DNA of 64,000 nt from Polynucleobacter sp. SHI8 (lineage in GTDB: Bacteria; Pseudomonadota; Gammaproteobacteria; Burkholderiales; Burkholderiaceae), in assembly GCF_027944005.1 (NCBI RefSeq), contig NZ_AP027204.1:558001-622000 (forward strand). Direction: 5' to 3'. The translations under genes were made by a program, and so were the position numbers. The notes under the pieces were generated by a model that saw only the letters and a list, made by a program, of their open reading frames with translations, had not been told where the DNA came from and searched no databases. Positions 1-7,328 of this stretch are shown here, piece after piece (the first letter of the stretch is position 1; every line of letters begins with the position of its first letter).

Positions 1-755
1 GTACTTTAGGAGCCAGTATTGCATCTAAAGCTGCGCCAGATGGTTATACCTTTTTTATGGGTGCAGCACATCACGCGATTGCACCTGCCATTTATCCAAA
101 ACTAGACTACGACATTGAAAAAAGCTTCATCCCGATGATGTTGGTTGCATCACCACCACAAGTTATTGTTATCAATCCTAAAGTTCCAGCAAATGATCTA
201 AAAGAATTTATTCAATTATTAAAAAAGAACCCTGGAAAATATAACTATGGAAGTGCTGGTAATGGCAGTTCGCATCATTTAGCCGGTGAATTATTTAAGA
301 TGCAAACGAAAACATTTATTACCCACATCCCCTATCGTGGCGCAGGTCCTGCATTAGCCGATTTAATTGCTGGCCAAGTAGATGTGATGTTTGACGGATT
401 AGGTTCTTCTTCGCAGCATATCAAAAGTGGCAAGATTAAGGCACTCGCTGTTGCTTCAGAAAAACGTGTACCGGCATTCCCTAATGTGCCCACAGCTACA
501 GAAGCAGGAGTTCCAGGTTATGTAGTAAGTACTTGGTACGGTTTATGGGCGCCTAAAGGTACACCGCAAGATATCGTCGATAAAATGCAAGCAGAAGTAA
601 CGAAGGCAATGAACTCCCCCGAACTTACCGAAATTTGGATGAATAATGGCTCTGAGACTCCCAATATGACTGGCGATACTTTCGCAAAGTTTGTATCTGC
701 TGATATCAAGCGTTGGGCTGCGGTGGTGAAGGCTTCCGGAGCTAAATTAGATTAA
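1..755 (+). CDS. Bug-family tripartite tricarboxylate transporter substrate-binding protein (5' truncated)
   Basis: Periplasmic solute-binding protein of the Bug/TctC family, which captures carboxylates for tripartite tricarboxylate (TTT) transporters or acts as an orphan sensor. The reading frame is open from base 3 and runs through the window edge, so the N-terminus and signal peptide are missing; an internal ATG at 57 is not the real start. Visible family hallmarks are the segment KAAPDGYT near the left edge, the YNYGSAGNGSSHHLAGELF stretch, IPYRGAGPALADLIAGQVD and the late AFPNVPTATEAGVPGY motif. The gene ends at a strong terminator and is followed by a CoA-transferase gene, suggesting uptake and CoA-activation of an organic acid, though the terminator means the two need not be co-transcribed. 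No TctA/TctB membrane genes are visible. The ligand cannot be deduced. Confidence 0.93.
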   Translation, partial: TLGASIASKAAPDGYTFFMGAAHHAIAPAIYPKLDYDIEKSFIPMMLVASPPQVIVINPKVPANDLKEFIQLLKKNPGKYNYGSAGNGSSHHLAGELFKMQTKTFITHIPYRGAGPALADLIAGQVDVMFDGLGSSSQHIKSGKIKALAVASEKRVPAFPNVPTATEAGVPGYVVSTWYGLWAPKGTPQDIVDKMQAEVTKAMNSPELTEIWMNNGSETPNMTGDTFAKFVSADIKRWAAVVKASGAKLD

Positions 756-770
756 CCAAAAATCAATTTA

Positions 771-800
771 AAAAGCACCTTGATGGTAAGGTGCTTTTTT
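771..800 (+). terminator. Rho-independent terminator after Bug gene
   Basis: Perfect 11-bp stem AAAAGCACCTT (771-781) and AAGGTGCTTTT (788-798) with a 6-base loop, running into a T tract. It lies 16 bases after the stop codon of the Bug gene. Confidence 0.9.
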
Positions 801-833
801 GTTTTTTAAATAATTCATTATTAGGAAATTATT

Positions 834-2057
834 ATGTCTGGTCCCTTATCTCATATTAAAGTGCTTGATTTATCTAGAGTTTTAGCTGGTCCTTGGGCTG
901 CGCAAAATTTAGCTGATTTAGGGGCGCAAGTGATTAAAGTTGAGCGTCCCGTAAAAGGCGATGACTCACGTGCTTTTGCACCACCATTTTTAAATGATGA
1001 ACAAGGGAATATCACTAAGGAGTCTGCTTATTACTGCGCAGCCAATCGTGGCAAAAAATCAATCACCATTGATATATCGAGTGCTCAAGGACAGCAGTTA
1101 GTCAAAGATTTAGCCAAAGAAGTTGACGTTGTTGTAGAAAACTACAAGGTTGGAGATTTGGCGAGATACGGTTTAGGCTATGAAGACCTGAAGGCGATTA
1201 ATCCTGGCATCATCTATTGTTCAGTAACTGGTTTTGGACAAACAGGACCATATAAAGATCGTCCCGGTTATGACTTTATGGCGCAGGGTATGGGCGGCCT
1301 GATGAGCGTTACTGGTGAAAGCGATGATCTGCCGGGTGGTGGTCCACAACGCGTAGGTGTACCGATCATTGATATGACCACAGGTATGTACGCGACAGTT
1401 GCGATTTGTGCAGCGATTGCCCACCGAGCTGTCACTGGCGTTGGTCAATGGATTGATGTGGCTTTATTGGATTCTTGCGTCGCACTTTTATCAAACCAGG
1501 CCATGAATTATTTCTCTACAGGGAATTCTCCAAAGATGATTGGGAATGCGCATCCAAATATTGTGCCGTATCAATCCTTTAAAACTGCCGATGGCGCCAT
1601 CATTTTGGCATGCGGAAATGATAATTTATTTAATAAATTTTGTGATGTGGCGCAGTGCCAGCATTTAGCAAAAGACCCTAAATTTTCAACCAACGGCGAG
1701 CGAGTGAATCATCGTGTTGAAATTACTCAGCTATTGGGTAACATCTTTATTCAAAAAACCACCAAAGAATGGGTTCAATTATTAGATGATGCAGGGGTGG
1801 CGAATGGGCCAATTAATACAATTGCGGAAGTATTTGAAGAGCCTCAAGTACAAGCGAGAGGTATGCAAATTGAGCTGCCGCACGCCACAGCTGGTAAAGT
1901 TACCTTAGTGGGTAGTCCGATGAAGTTCTCCGCGACACCGATCCAATATGAAACACCCCCACCGGCACTTGGGCAGCACACACAAGAAATTTTAGAAACA
2001 GTACTGCATAAAACTGCAGCAGAAATTGCAGAGTTAAAGACTTCAGGAACCGTTTAA
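834..2057 (+). CDS. CaiB/BaiF family type III CoA-transferase
   Basis: Class III CoA-transferase of 407 residues, normal length for the CaiB/BaiF (formyl-CoA transferase-like) family, which moves CoA between acyl-CoA and free carboxylate in the cytoplasm. The N-terminus LDLSRVLAGPWAAQNLADLG and the ADLGAQVIKVERP segment are typical, and Asp147 within GYDFMAQGMGG sits at the position of the family's catalytic aspartate. The ATG at 834 follows AGGAAA. It lies downstream of a Bug-type binding protein gene, a common pairing in Burkholderiales in which an imported dicarboxylate is probably activated, but the acyl substrate is unknown. It converges with the TauE-like gene five bases downstream. Confidence is high for the family and low for the substrate. 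Confidence 0.93.
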   Translation: MSGPLSHIKVLDLSRVLAGPWAAQNLADLGAQVIKVERPVKGDDSRAFAPPFLNDEQGNITKESAYYCAANRGKKSITIDISSAQGQQLVKDLAKEVDVVVENYKVGDLARYGLGYEDLKAINPGIIYCSVTGFGQTGPYKDRPGYDFMAQGMGGLMSVTGESDDLPGGGPQRVGVPIIDMTTGMYATVAICAAIAHRAVTGVGQWIDVALLDSCVALLSNQAMNYFSTGNSPKMIGNAHPNIVPYQSFKTADGAIILACGNDNLFNKFCDVAQCQHLAKDPKFSTNGERVNHRVEITQLLGNIFIQKTTKEWVQLLDDAGVANGPINTIAEVFEEPQVQARGMQIELPHATAGKVTLVGSPMKFSATPIQYETPPPALGQHTQEILETVLHKTAAEIAELKTSGTV

Positions 2058-2062
2058 TAGAG

Positions 2063-2878
2063 TTAAATGATTTGAAATACATTTTTGCAAAGCATGTAGG
2101 TTGCGATGCAAATAAGAACTATAGCGAAGATTCTGCGGAGTTGAATGGTATTGAGTTGATGAGCAATGCGAACACCAACAGATGCGGTGAGCATGCTCAT
2201 CGCAGAAATACATAAAACCGCAGGTAAATAAATATAGCCCAAAGAATGGCTTGGTAAATCCTTGATTTCTAGACCCCCAATGATGTAGCCGATTGCGCTG
2301 GCAACAGCAATTGGAAAACCCAAAGCAGATGAAGTCGCAAGGGCGTTATGGATTGGTACATTACACCAAGTCATAAAAGGAACGGAGATAAAAGCTCCGC
2401 CTGCACCCACCAAGCTTGAAACTGAACCAATTAAACTACCCGTGCCAAATAGACCTACCTTACCAGGCAAAGTACGAGTTGCTTTGGGTTTTTTATTCGC
2501 GAGCATTTGATACGCCGAGAAATACTGAAAGCTTGCAAAAAAAACAGTTAACCAAGGGCCTTGGAGTACAGCGAATATTTTTCCACCGCCAACGATGCCT
2601 CCAAATATGATTCCAGGAGCGAGAGCAATCACAATATCCCAGCGGATCATTTTCTTTTTTTGTTGTGCGCGCACTGATGAAATAGCGGTAAATAAAATGG
2701 TTGTCATCGAAGTGGCGATGGCCATGTGTAAAACGTGTTCCGGCGGAAACTCGAAGGAAGTAAACAGGATGGTTAAGAAGGGAACCATGATCATTCCGCC
2801 GCCGATACCCAGCAGTCCAGCAATAAGGCCTGTGACTGAGCCTAAACACAGCAATAACAAAATCTGAATAAAGCTCAA
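2063..2878 (-). CDS. TSUP family (TauE/SafE) anion permease
   Basis: Integral membrane protein of 271 residues in the TauE/SafE (TSUP) family, which exports or imports sulfite, sulfoacetate and related anions. Two internal halves each begin with a Gly-rich motif: GLIAGLLGIGGGMIMVPFL near residue 18 and GSLIGSVSSLVGAGGAFISVPFM near residue 150, the hallmark duplication of this family. About eight hydrophobic segments are visible. The gene lies alone between a convergent CoA-transferase gene and the 6S RNA gene located immediately upstream on the same strand. The substrate is not determinable from sequence. Confidence 0.9.
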   Translation of the reverse strand: MSFIQILLLLCLGSVTGLIAGLLGIGGGMIMVPFLTILFTSFEFPPEHVLHMAIATSMTTILFTAISSVRAQQKKKMIRWDIVIALAPGIIFGGIVGGGKIFAVLQGPWLTVFFASFQYFSAYQMLANKKPKATRTLPGKVGLFGTGSLIGSVSSLVGAGGAFISVPFMTWCNVPIHNALATSSALGFPIAVASAIGYIIGGLEIKDLPSHSLGYIYLPAVLCISAMSMLTASVGVRIAHQLNTIQLRRIFAIVLICIATYMLCKNVFQII

Positions 2879-2894
2879 GAAGATTCTTTCATAA

Positions 2895-3046
2895 AAGGTG
2901 GGTCCCCGCCTTGGCCGCTAGGTCGTCATCCTGAACCCAGAGAGTTCAAGGTGGCGCGACAGAATAGCTTTGGGCACGTCAGTATTTCCAGGGAGAATAT
3001 GACCCGAAGTCATACTCTATAAAAACAAGGCGCGCTCGCCCACTAC
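2895..3046 (-). ncRNA. ssrS: 6S RNA
   Basis: Non-coding segment directly downstream of zapA on the same strand, the conserved location of 6S RNA in many proteobacteria. Read on the minus strand, the ends pair as GTGGG...CGCCTTG with CAAGGCG...CCCAC (3039-3043 and 3026-3032 with 2907-2913 and 2898-2902), a bipartite closing stem. The 3' arm carries CACCTTGAAC...GGTTCA followed by ATGACGACCTAGCGGC, which closely resembles the 3' arm of E. coli 6S RNA. A further hairpin closed by a cTTCGg loop lies near 3000-3020. 6S RNA binds the housekeeping RNA polymerase holoenzyme in stationary phase. Exact ends are estimated from the closing stem. Confidence 0.85.
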
Positions 3047-3078
3047 AGATGTTCAGCGCCTTATGCGTTAGCATCGGT

Positions 3079-3438
3079 TCAAGGAACTATTGACCTTGGC
3101 GAACCAGGCAGGGATAGACAGTCTAACGCAATATCAACTTCTTTTTCTATTGCGTCTAATTTATTACTTAATTCTTTCATCGTTGCAGATGACACACCAG
3201 GTTCTGCACTAACTTGGATTTGCTCTTTTAAATCTTGTATTTGGGCAGCAAAGCTTACCGCAGTCATTAGCGCGGCTCGTTCAATACTTTTATTAGGGCC
3301 TGAGGTAATTTGAGCAATTTGATCATTCACCGCACGTGCAGCAATTTTTAATTTATCTTCATTTTCAAATGAAGTCATAAAAGCCATTTTTTGACCAGCA
3401 AGTTCAACATCTACACGGATTGATTTAGGCTCACTCAT
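3079..3438 (-). CDS. zapA: Cell division protein ZapA
   Basis: Small cytoplasmic protein of 119 residues that cross-links FtsZ protofilaments at the division ring. The N-terminal part IRVDVELAGQKMAFMTSFENEDKLKIAARAVNDQIAQI is typical of ZapA (a globular FtsZ-binding domain), followed by a helical coiled-coil tail with the usual MTAVSFAAQIQDLKEQI segment. The start overlaps the end of the upstream coiled-coil gene by 8 bases, indicating translational coupling. 6S RNA follows immediately downstream, as in other proteobacteria. Confidence 0.93.
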   Translation of the reverse strand: MSEPKSIRVDVELAGQKMAFMTSFENEDKLKIAARAVNDQIAQITSGPNKSIERAALMTAVSFAAQIQDLKEQIQVSAEPGVSSATMKELSNKLDAIEKEVDIALDCLSLPGSPRSIVP

Positions 3439-3682
3439 GAGGGGTCTCTGCAGAGTTATCTAAAAGAGTGAGTTGGCGGGTATCAGTCGTCTGAGGTAAT
3501 TTATTCAATATTTTCTGAATCCTACCTTGCGCATCAGAAATCTTATTTTCCATAAATGATTTTTCTTGAACTAATACTTTAATCTGTTGTTGAAGTGTTA
3601 CTAATTTCACGCTGATAGCATCCATTCTCTCGGAAAGAGACTGGGGGTTCGCCATATTTATATCGGAATTATTTTGATCCAT
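3431..3682 (-). CDS. Small coiled-coil protein upstream of zapA (ZapB-like / TIGR02449-type)
   Basis: Predicted 83-residue protein starting MDQNNSDIN. The frame is open to 3967, but that extension would be antisense to a cobalamin riboswitch and has no protein-like character, so the ATG at 3682 (or the internal one nine residues on) is preferred. The middle, about residues 16-62, is a heptad-rich helix (LVTLQQQIKVLVQEKSFMENKI) expected to form a coiled coil. Small coiled-coil genes of this kind precede zapA in many beta- and gammaproteobacteria and are often annotated as TIGR02449 or ZapB-like. A role at the division ring is inferred from context; the primary sequence is too simple to prove homology. 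Confidence 0.75.
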   Translation of the reverse strand: MDQNNSDINMANPQSLSERMDAISVKLVTLQQQIKVLVQEKSFMENKISDAQGRIQKILNKLPQTTDTRQLTLLDNSAETPHE

Positions 3683-3707
3683 ACCAATATTGTATATAAT
3701 TCGAGAT

Positions 3708-3904
3708 GTAAGGTGCTCACGATTTGATTCTATAGTCGTAGTTAAACGGGAATCAGGAACTTTAACCCTAAAAGTTAAGGCCACCTGAGCTGCCCCCGCA
3801 ACGGTAAGCATTCTGCTAAGAAGTTTTAGCGACTCGACCATTTTGCCACTGGCTTTAGCTGGGAAGGCGGTTTGAGTGAATGTCAGCCCGGATACCGGCC
3901 TAAC
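3708..3904 (+). promoter_or_regulatory. Cobalamin (AdoCbl) riboswitch
   Basis: Leader of the TonB-dependent receptor gene. It carries the ordered conserved blocks of a cobalamin riboswitch: GGTGCTC near 3712, AAACGGGAATCAGG near 3744, CTGAGCTGCCCCCGCAACGG near 3785-3803, GCCACTGG near 3845, GGGAAGG near 3860 and the terminal GTCAGCCCGGATACCGGCC at 3882-3900. Together these define the B12-binding core and the 3' conserved element. The ATG of the receptor follows about 90 bases later, so cobalamin is expected to repress its own uptake receptor. The opposite strand holds the spurious extension of the zapB-like frame. Confidence 0.93.
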
Positions 3905-3996
3905 AAGTATTGCTTTGTTACGGGGTAAGTGACAATGCAAAAAATCCGTGTACTTGTCGGGGAACAAGTCAGAGGATGCTTTTATTTGGAATATTC

Positions 3997-6054
3997 ATGA
4001 AGCCTTTAAAAAAACTGCCTGATCAGCATCAAATGATCAAACTCGCCTGTACTTTTATCCTAGGCGGTGGTCTAGTAGCATCACAAGGAGTATCCGCTCA
4101 GTCAAATCTAGAAACTATGGTGGTGTCGGGATCGCGCTTTGAAGAAAATATTGATCGCATCCCTGCCAATATTCAGGTGATTACAAAAGAACAAATACAG
4201 CAATCTTCTTCAACGAATCTTGCGGAAATATTGCAACAAGTTGGCAATGTTCCAATGAGTAATCAAAGCGGCGGTTTACTGGGCATTGGTGCAACGCCAG
4301 ACTTGGGTGGATATGGGGTAAATGCTTCTAGTAATACATTAGTGTTGGTGGATGGTATCAGAATTAATCCTATTGATTCAACAAGTGCTCCATTAAATTC
4401 CGTACCTGTAAGTGCCATAGAGCGTATTGAAATTACTAATGGTGGAGCAAGTGTTCAATACGGGAACAATGCTACTGGAGGAGTGATTAATATCATCACT
4501 AAAGAGGGTGGCAAGCAATCTAGCCAAGCATCCTTAACATATGGTAGTTTTGGCACCATCATCGGGGACGCAAGTATTAGAACTCGTCAGGATAATACGA
4601 GTGTTCTCATTTCTGCAAATGCTTCAAAAACGAATGGTTGGCGAGAAAACTCAGATGCTTTATCAAATTCATTTAAGGGACGATTGACTCAGCATTTGGG
4701 AGGAAATGATGCAGTATTTATTGAGGCATCTGCATACCATGCGCAAGCCAGTTATCCTTACGCTATTTTAAATGCAGAAGTTGGTAAAGGGAGCCCATAT
4801 CTTTTAGACCCTTATCAAAAAGGTAATGGACTTGTGCAGGATGGTAGTTCGGCAAGGGCGGGAATAACTAAAAGCATTGCACAAAATTTCTTATTTGAAA
4901 TGGAAGCTGCTTACGGTAACACTTCGAGTATTTCAGTCGCGAATGCCTATAGTTTGACCAATGACACTTACAACAAAAATACTTCTTTACAAGATAAAAG
5001 ACAACTTGATTTAACCCCACGATTAAAGGCAAATTGGGAACGCTTTGGAACTTCCGTTCTTGGCTTTGACTTTAATCAATCAGATGCTGGTAATTCATAT
5101 CCCACATCAACGCCTTTACCTTTGTCGCACGTCAATTTGAAAAATCGTTCACTTTATTTTTTACATAACTTCAATATCAATGAAAAATTTGAATTGGTTG
5201 GAGGAGTTCGACGTCAAATACAAGATGTTTCTTTAAATTCATCAAATAATACGTTTGGGTTTCCAGACGGCAGTTATTTATCCAGTTTTGCTGCGAATGC
5301 ATACGATTTTGGAATCAATTATCGCTATGCAACTGGACAGCGTATTTATGCAAAATTCAATCAGTCTTACCGTTTTGCTAATACTGATGAATATTATGGA
5401 TTTGACCCAATTACCTATCAGCCCTTCTTTAATGGAGTTGTATTACGCCCACAAATAAATAAAACCTACGAAGCGGGTGGAGATTTTAGCTATGCATCGT
5501 CGAAAATTAATTTGAATATATTTAATACGAATTCACATGACGAAATCCGATATGACCCTAATTCCGGAAATAATATTAATGATGCAGATATTCGTAGAGT
5601 CGGGGTGAACTTAAATACCTTATCTCAACTTAGTTTGCGTTTTAATCTCGGCTTTGGGGCAAGATATCAGAGGGCAGTTTATACCGATGGTGCAAATAAT
5701 GGTTATCTAGTTAGTTTTGTGCCACAGCTGGTTTTGAACTTGCGGGCAAGATATCAACTAGATGATCAATTTGCTTTAGGTGGAGTTATTAATTATGTTG
5801 GTTCGCAGTATTACGATGGGGACCAGCAAAACGCCTATAACAAAATGCCTTCATATGCCTTTGGTGACGTTTATGCTGAGTATCGCTGGCGTTCTTTGGA
5901 AGCGCGCTTCACAATTCGAAATGTATCCAACACCCAATATGCTGTTTATGGCAGTAATCAGGTATCGTATGGAGCGCCTTACGGACCATACAATTACCAA
6001 CCTGCCCCTCCAAGAACTTTCTTTGCAACTCTGAAGTACAACTTTGATTTATAA
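3997..6054 (+). CDS. btuB: TonB-dependent vitamin B12 receptor (BtuB-like)
   Basis: Outer-membrane TonB-dependent receptor of about 685 residues. The ATG at 3997 gives MKPLKKLPDQHQMIKLACTF..., a signal peptide with a cleavage site after VSAQ; the longer open frame upstream runs into the riboswitch. A TonB-box-like ETMVVSGSR segment follows, then the plug domain (IPANIQVITKEQIQQSSSTNLAEILQQVG, VLVDGIRINPID, IERIEITNGGASVQYGNNATGGVINIITK). The rest is a 22-strand-type barrel rich in aromatic strand ends, finishing in the classic outer-membrane terminus FFATLKYNFDL. The cobalamin riboswitch directly upstream makes B12 or a related corrinoid the likely substrate. No btuFCD genes are in the window. 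Confidence 0.92.
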   Translation: MKPLKKLPDQHQMIKLACTFILGGGLVASQGVSAQSNLETMVVSGSRFEENIDRIPANIQVITKEQIQQSSSTNLAEILQQVGNVPMSNQSGGLLGIGATPDLGGYGVNASSNTLVLVDGIRINPIDSTSAPLNSVPVSAIERIEITNGGASVQYGNNATGGVINIITKEGGKQSSQASLTYGSFGTIIGDASIRTRQDNTSVLISANASKTNGWRENSDALSNSFKGRLTQHLGGNDAVFIEASAYHAQASYPYAILNAEVGKGSPYLLDPYQKGNGLVQDGSSARAGITKSIAQNFLFEMEAAYGNTSSISVANAYSLTNDTYNKNTSLQDKRQLDLTPRLKANWERFGTSVLGFDFNQSDAGNSYPTSTPLPLSHVNLKNRSLYFLHNFNINEKFELVGGVRRQIQDVSLNSSNNTFGFPDGSYLSSFAANAYDFGINYRYATGQRIYAKFNQSYRFANTDEYYGFDPITYQPFFNGVVLRPQINKTYEAGGDFSYASSKINLNIFNTNSHDEIRYDPNSGNNINDADIRRVGVNLNTLSQLSLRFNLGFGARYQRAVYTDGANNGYLVSFVPQLVLNLRARYQLDDQFALGGVINYVGSQYYDGDQQNAYNKMPSYAFGDVYAEYRWRSLEARFTIRNVSNTQYAVYGSNQVSYGAPYGPYNYQPAPPRTFFATLKYNFDL

Positions 6055-6072
6055 AAATATGAGCATAAAAAT

Positions 6073-6096
6073 AACCGCCGGGAGGCGGTTTTTTTA
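6073..6096 (+). terminator. Terminator after btuB-like gene (possibly bidirectional)
   Basis: Stem AACCGCC (6073-6079) / GGCGGTT (6084-6090) with a GGGA loop and a T7 run on the plus strand. The convergent gene at 6107-6430 ends just beyond it, and an AT-rich tail on the other side could let it serve both genes. Confidence 0.88.
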
Positions 6097-6106
6097 TCTC
6101 TTCTTA

Positions 6107-6430
6107 TTAATAATAAGGACGATAAGGATAGGGTTGAGGTGGCATGACCACAGGGGGTTGCATGATTACCTGAGGTTGAACCACGTAAGGTTGCGGAGCG
6201 TAATAAGTACGTGGTTGTTCATAATAAGTTCTTGGGGGCGCATAATAAGGACCAGGAACTGAGTTATAAGCAATAGCACCTCCAGCACCAATCACTGCTC
6301 CAGCAATTACATAGGGTATTGGATTAAAGCCATGCTGATGATTCCAACCTCCACCATGACCCCAAGCAAAACTAAGTGAACTTGCACTTAGAGCAAGTAG
6401 GCTAGCAATACTAATAATGACTTTTCTCAT
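6107..6430 (-). CDS. Small Pro/Tyr-rich exported protein of unknown function
   Basis: Predicted 107-residue secreted protein. A signal peptide (MRKVIISIASLLALSASSLSFA) is followed by a His/Gly-rich stretch (WGHGGGWNHQHG), a short Gly/Ala-rich hydrophobic segment (IPYVIAGAVIGAGGAIAY) and a low-complexity tail of repeated PRTYY, PQPY and PYRPYY elements. Similar short proteins with a glycine-zipper-like segment and a YAPP/PQPY tail occur in Burkholderiales and are usually left as hypothetical. AGGAG precedes the start codon at good spacing. The function is not known; periplasmic or outer-membrane-associated location is inferred from the signal peptide. Confidence 0.78.
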   Translation of the reverse strand: MRKVIISIASLLALSASSLSFAWGHGGGWNHQHGFNPIPYVIAGAVIGAGGAIAYNSVPGPYYAPPRTYYEQPRTYYAPQPYVVQPQVIMQPPVVMPPQPYPYRPYY

Positions 6431-6591
6431 GACTCTTCTCCTGAAAGGGATTACAACATGAGCTAATAACGTCTTCAGGGGAGGGTTTAGTTGACACTTC
6501 TAATAAATATATTTGTCATGAGATGTTGAATTCAAAAGAAATCAAAATTTATTCACAAACCACTACTATGTAAAAGGTTTTATGTTAATAT

Positions 6592-6612
6592 TTATATCAT
6601 CAGTTGATATAA
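6592..6612. promoter_or_regulatory. Palindromic operator ahead of toxin-antitoxin pair
   Basis: Perfect inverted repeat TTATATCA (6592-6599) / TGATATAA (6605-6612) with a 5-base spacer, ending just 7 bases before the toxin start codon. It is well placed for autorepression by the downstream HTH antitoxin. Confidence 0.6.
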
Positions 6613-6619
6613 TTAATTG

Positions 6620-6991
6620 ATGAATGATTCTGAACTTAATACCCTTTTGGATTTACATGAACAATTAATTGCTTACGATGAAGGATATTGGGTAAAAATT
6701 GAAGCATGGGAGGTTGTTAAATCCTACCAAATTCCTCATGGAATACGTTACTCACTGACGCTTCATGATTTTCATGGGAATCGAATTTTAGGATATGACA
6801 ATGCGCATCAATTGAAGGAAAAAAGAAAAAAATTTAGTGCTACTAAAAATCGACCTTATGATCATAGGCACTTAAATGGTAAAGATCTTGTGGTTGAATA
6901 TAAATTTGAAGGACCACAACAATTATTAATTGATTTTTTTAATGAAGTTAACAAAGTTTTACAGCAAAAAAATGACCAAAAAAATTCTTAA
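6620..6991 (+). CDS. DUF6516 family protein, probable toxin (TumE-like)
   Basis: Protein of 123 residues matching my memory of the DUF6516 family, small proteins paired with a winged-helix partner and classed as putative toxins. Visible features are the motif EGYWVKIEAWEV near residue 21, the IRYSLTLHDFHGNRILGYDNAH segment and a late DHRHLNGKDLVVEYKFEG block before a helical tail. The ATG at 6620 is preferred; a TTG one codon upstream is possible. The end overlaps the start of the HTH gene by 20 bases, the compact two-gene layout expected of a toxin-antitoxin module, here in toxin-first order. The molecular target is unknown. Confidence 0.8.
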   Translation: MNDSELNTLLDLHEQLIAYDEGYWVKIEAWEVVKSYQIPHGIRYSLTLHDFHGNRILGYDNAHQLKEKRKKFSATKNRPYDHRHLNGKDLVVEYKFEGPQQLLIDFFNEVNKVLQQKNDQKNS

Positions 6992-7328
6992 GATTGGCAT
7001 CGCATCCAAGGAAGAAATCCATCAGAGAATGATTGATATCGCTTCTGGTAAATATAAGGTTAAATCAGGAGAGCCAAAGATTTGGTTCACTTCCATGAGT
7101 TCCCTTGCTCAGGTTCTCAGCGATGAAAATCGTACTTTATTAAATATGATAAAAAATATGGAGCCAAGTTCTATTTCTGAATTAGCCAGTTTGTCGGGCA
7201 GAAAGCAAAGTAATTTATCTCGCACTTTAAAAACCATGTCTAGTTATGGTTTAGTAAAAATGGAGCCTTATCAGCGAGCATTAAAACCAATAGTGCAGGC
7301 AGATAGCTTCCAAATATTTGCCTACTAG
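6972..7328 (+). CDS. HTH (HVO_A0114-like) DNA-binding protein, probable antitoxin
   Basis: Protein of 118 residues beginning MTKKILKIGIASKEEIHQRM. The C-terminal half (about residues 48-102) is a MarR/ArsR-like winged helix: LSDENRTLLNMIKNMEPSSISELASLSGRKQSNLSRTLKTMSSYGLVKMEP. This arrangement is typical of HVO_A0114-type putative DNA-binding proteins, which regularly follow DUF6516 genes. The ATG at 6972 lies inside the toxin gene; a longer open frame upstream is less convincing. The stop codon overlaps the end of the convergent panC by 4 bases. It probably neutralises the toxin and represses the operon at the palindrome near 6600. Confidence 0.8.
   Translation: MTKKILKIGIASKEEIHQRMIDIASGKYKVKSGEPKIWFTSMSSLAQVLSDENRTLLNMIKNMEPSSISELASLSGRKQSNLSRTLKTMSSYGLVKMEPYQRALKPIVQADSFQIFAY

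Noticed and set aside
3683..3967. N-terminal extension of the zapB-like frame to 3967
   Set aside because: It is antisense to the conserved cobalamin riboswitch and has no protein-like residues; the ATG at 3682 gives a normal small coiled-coil protein.
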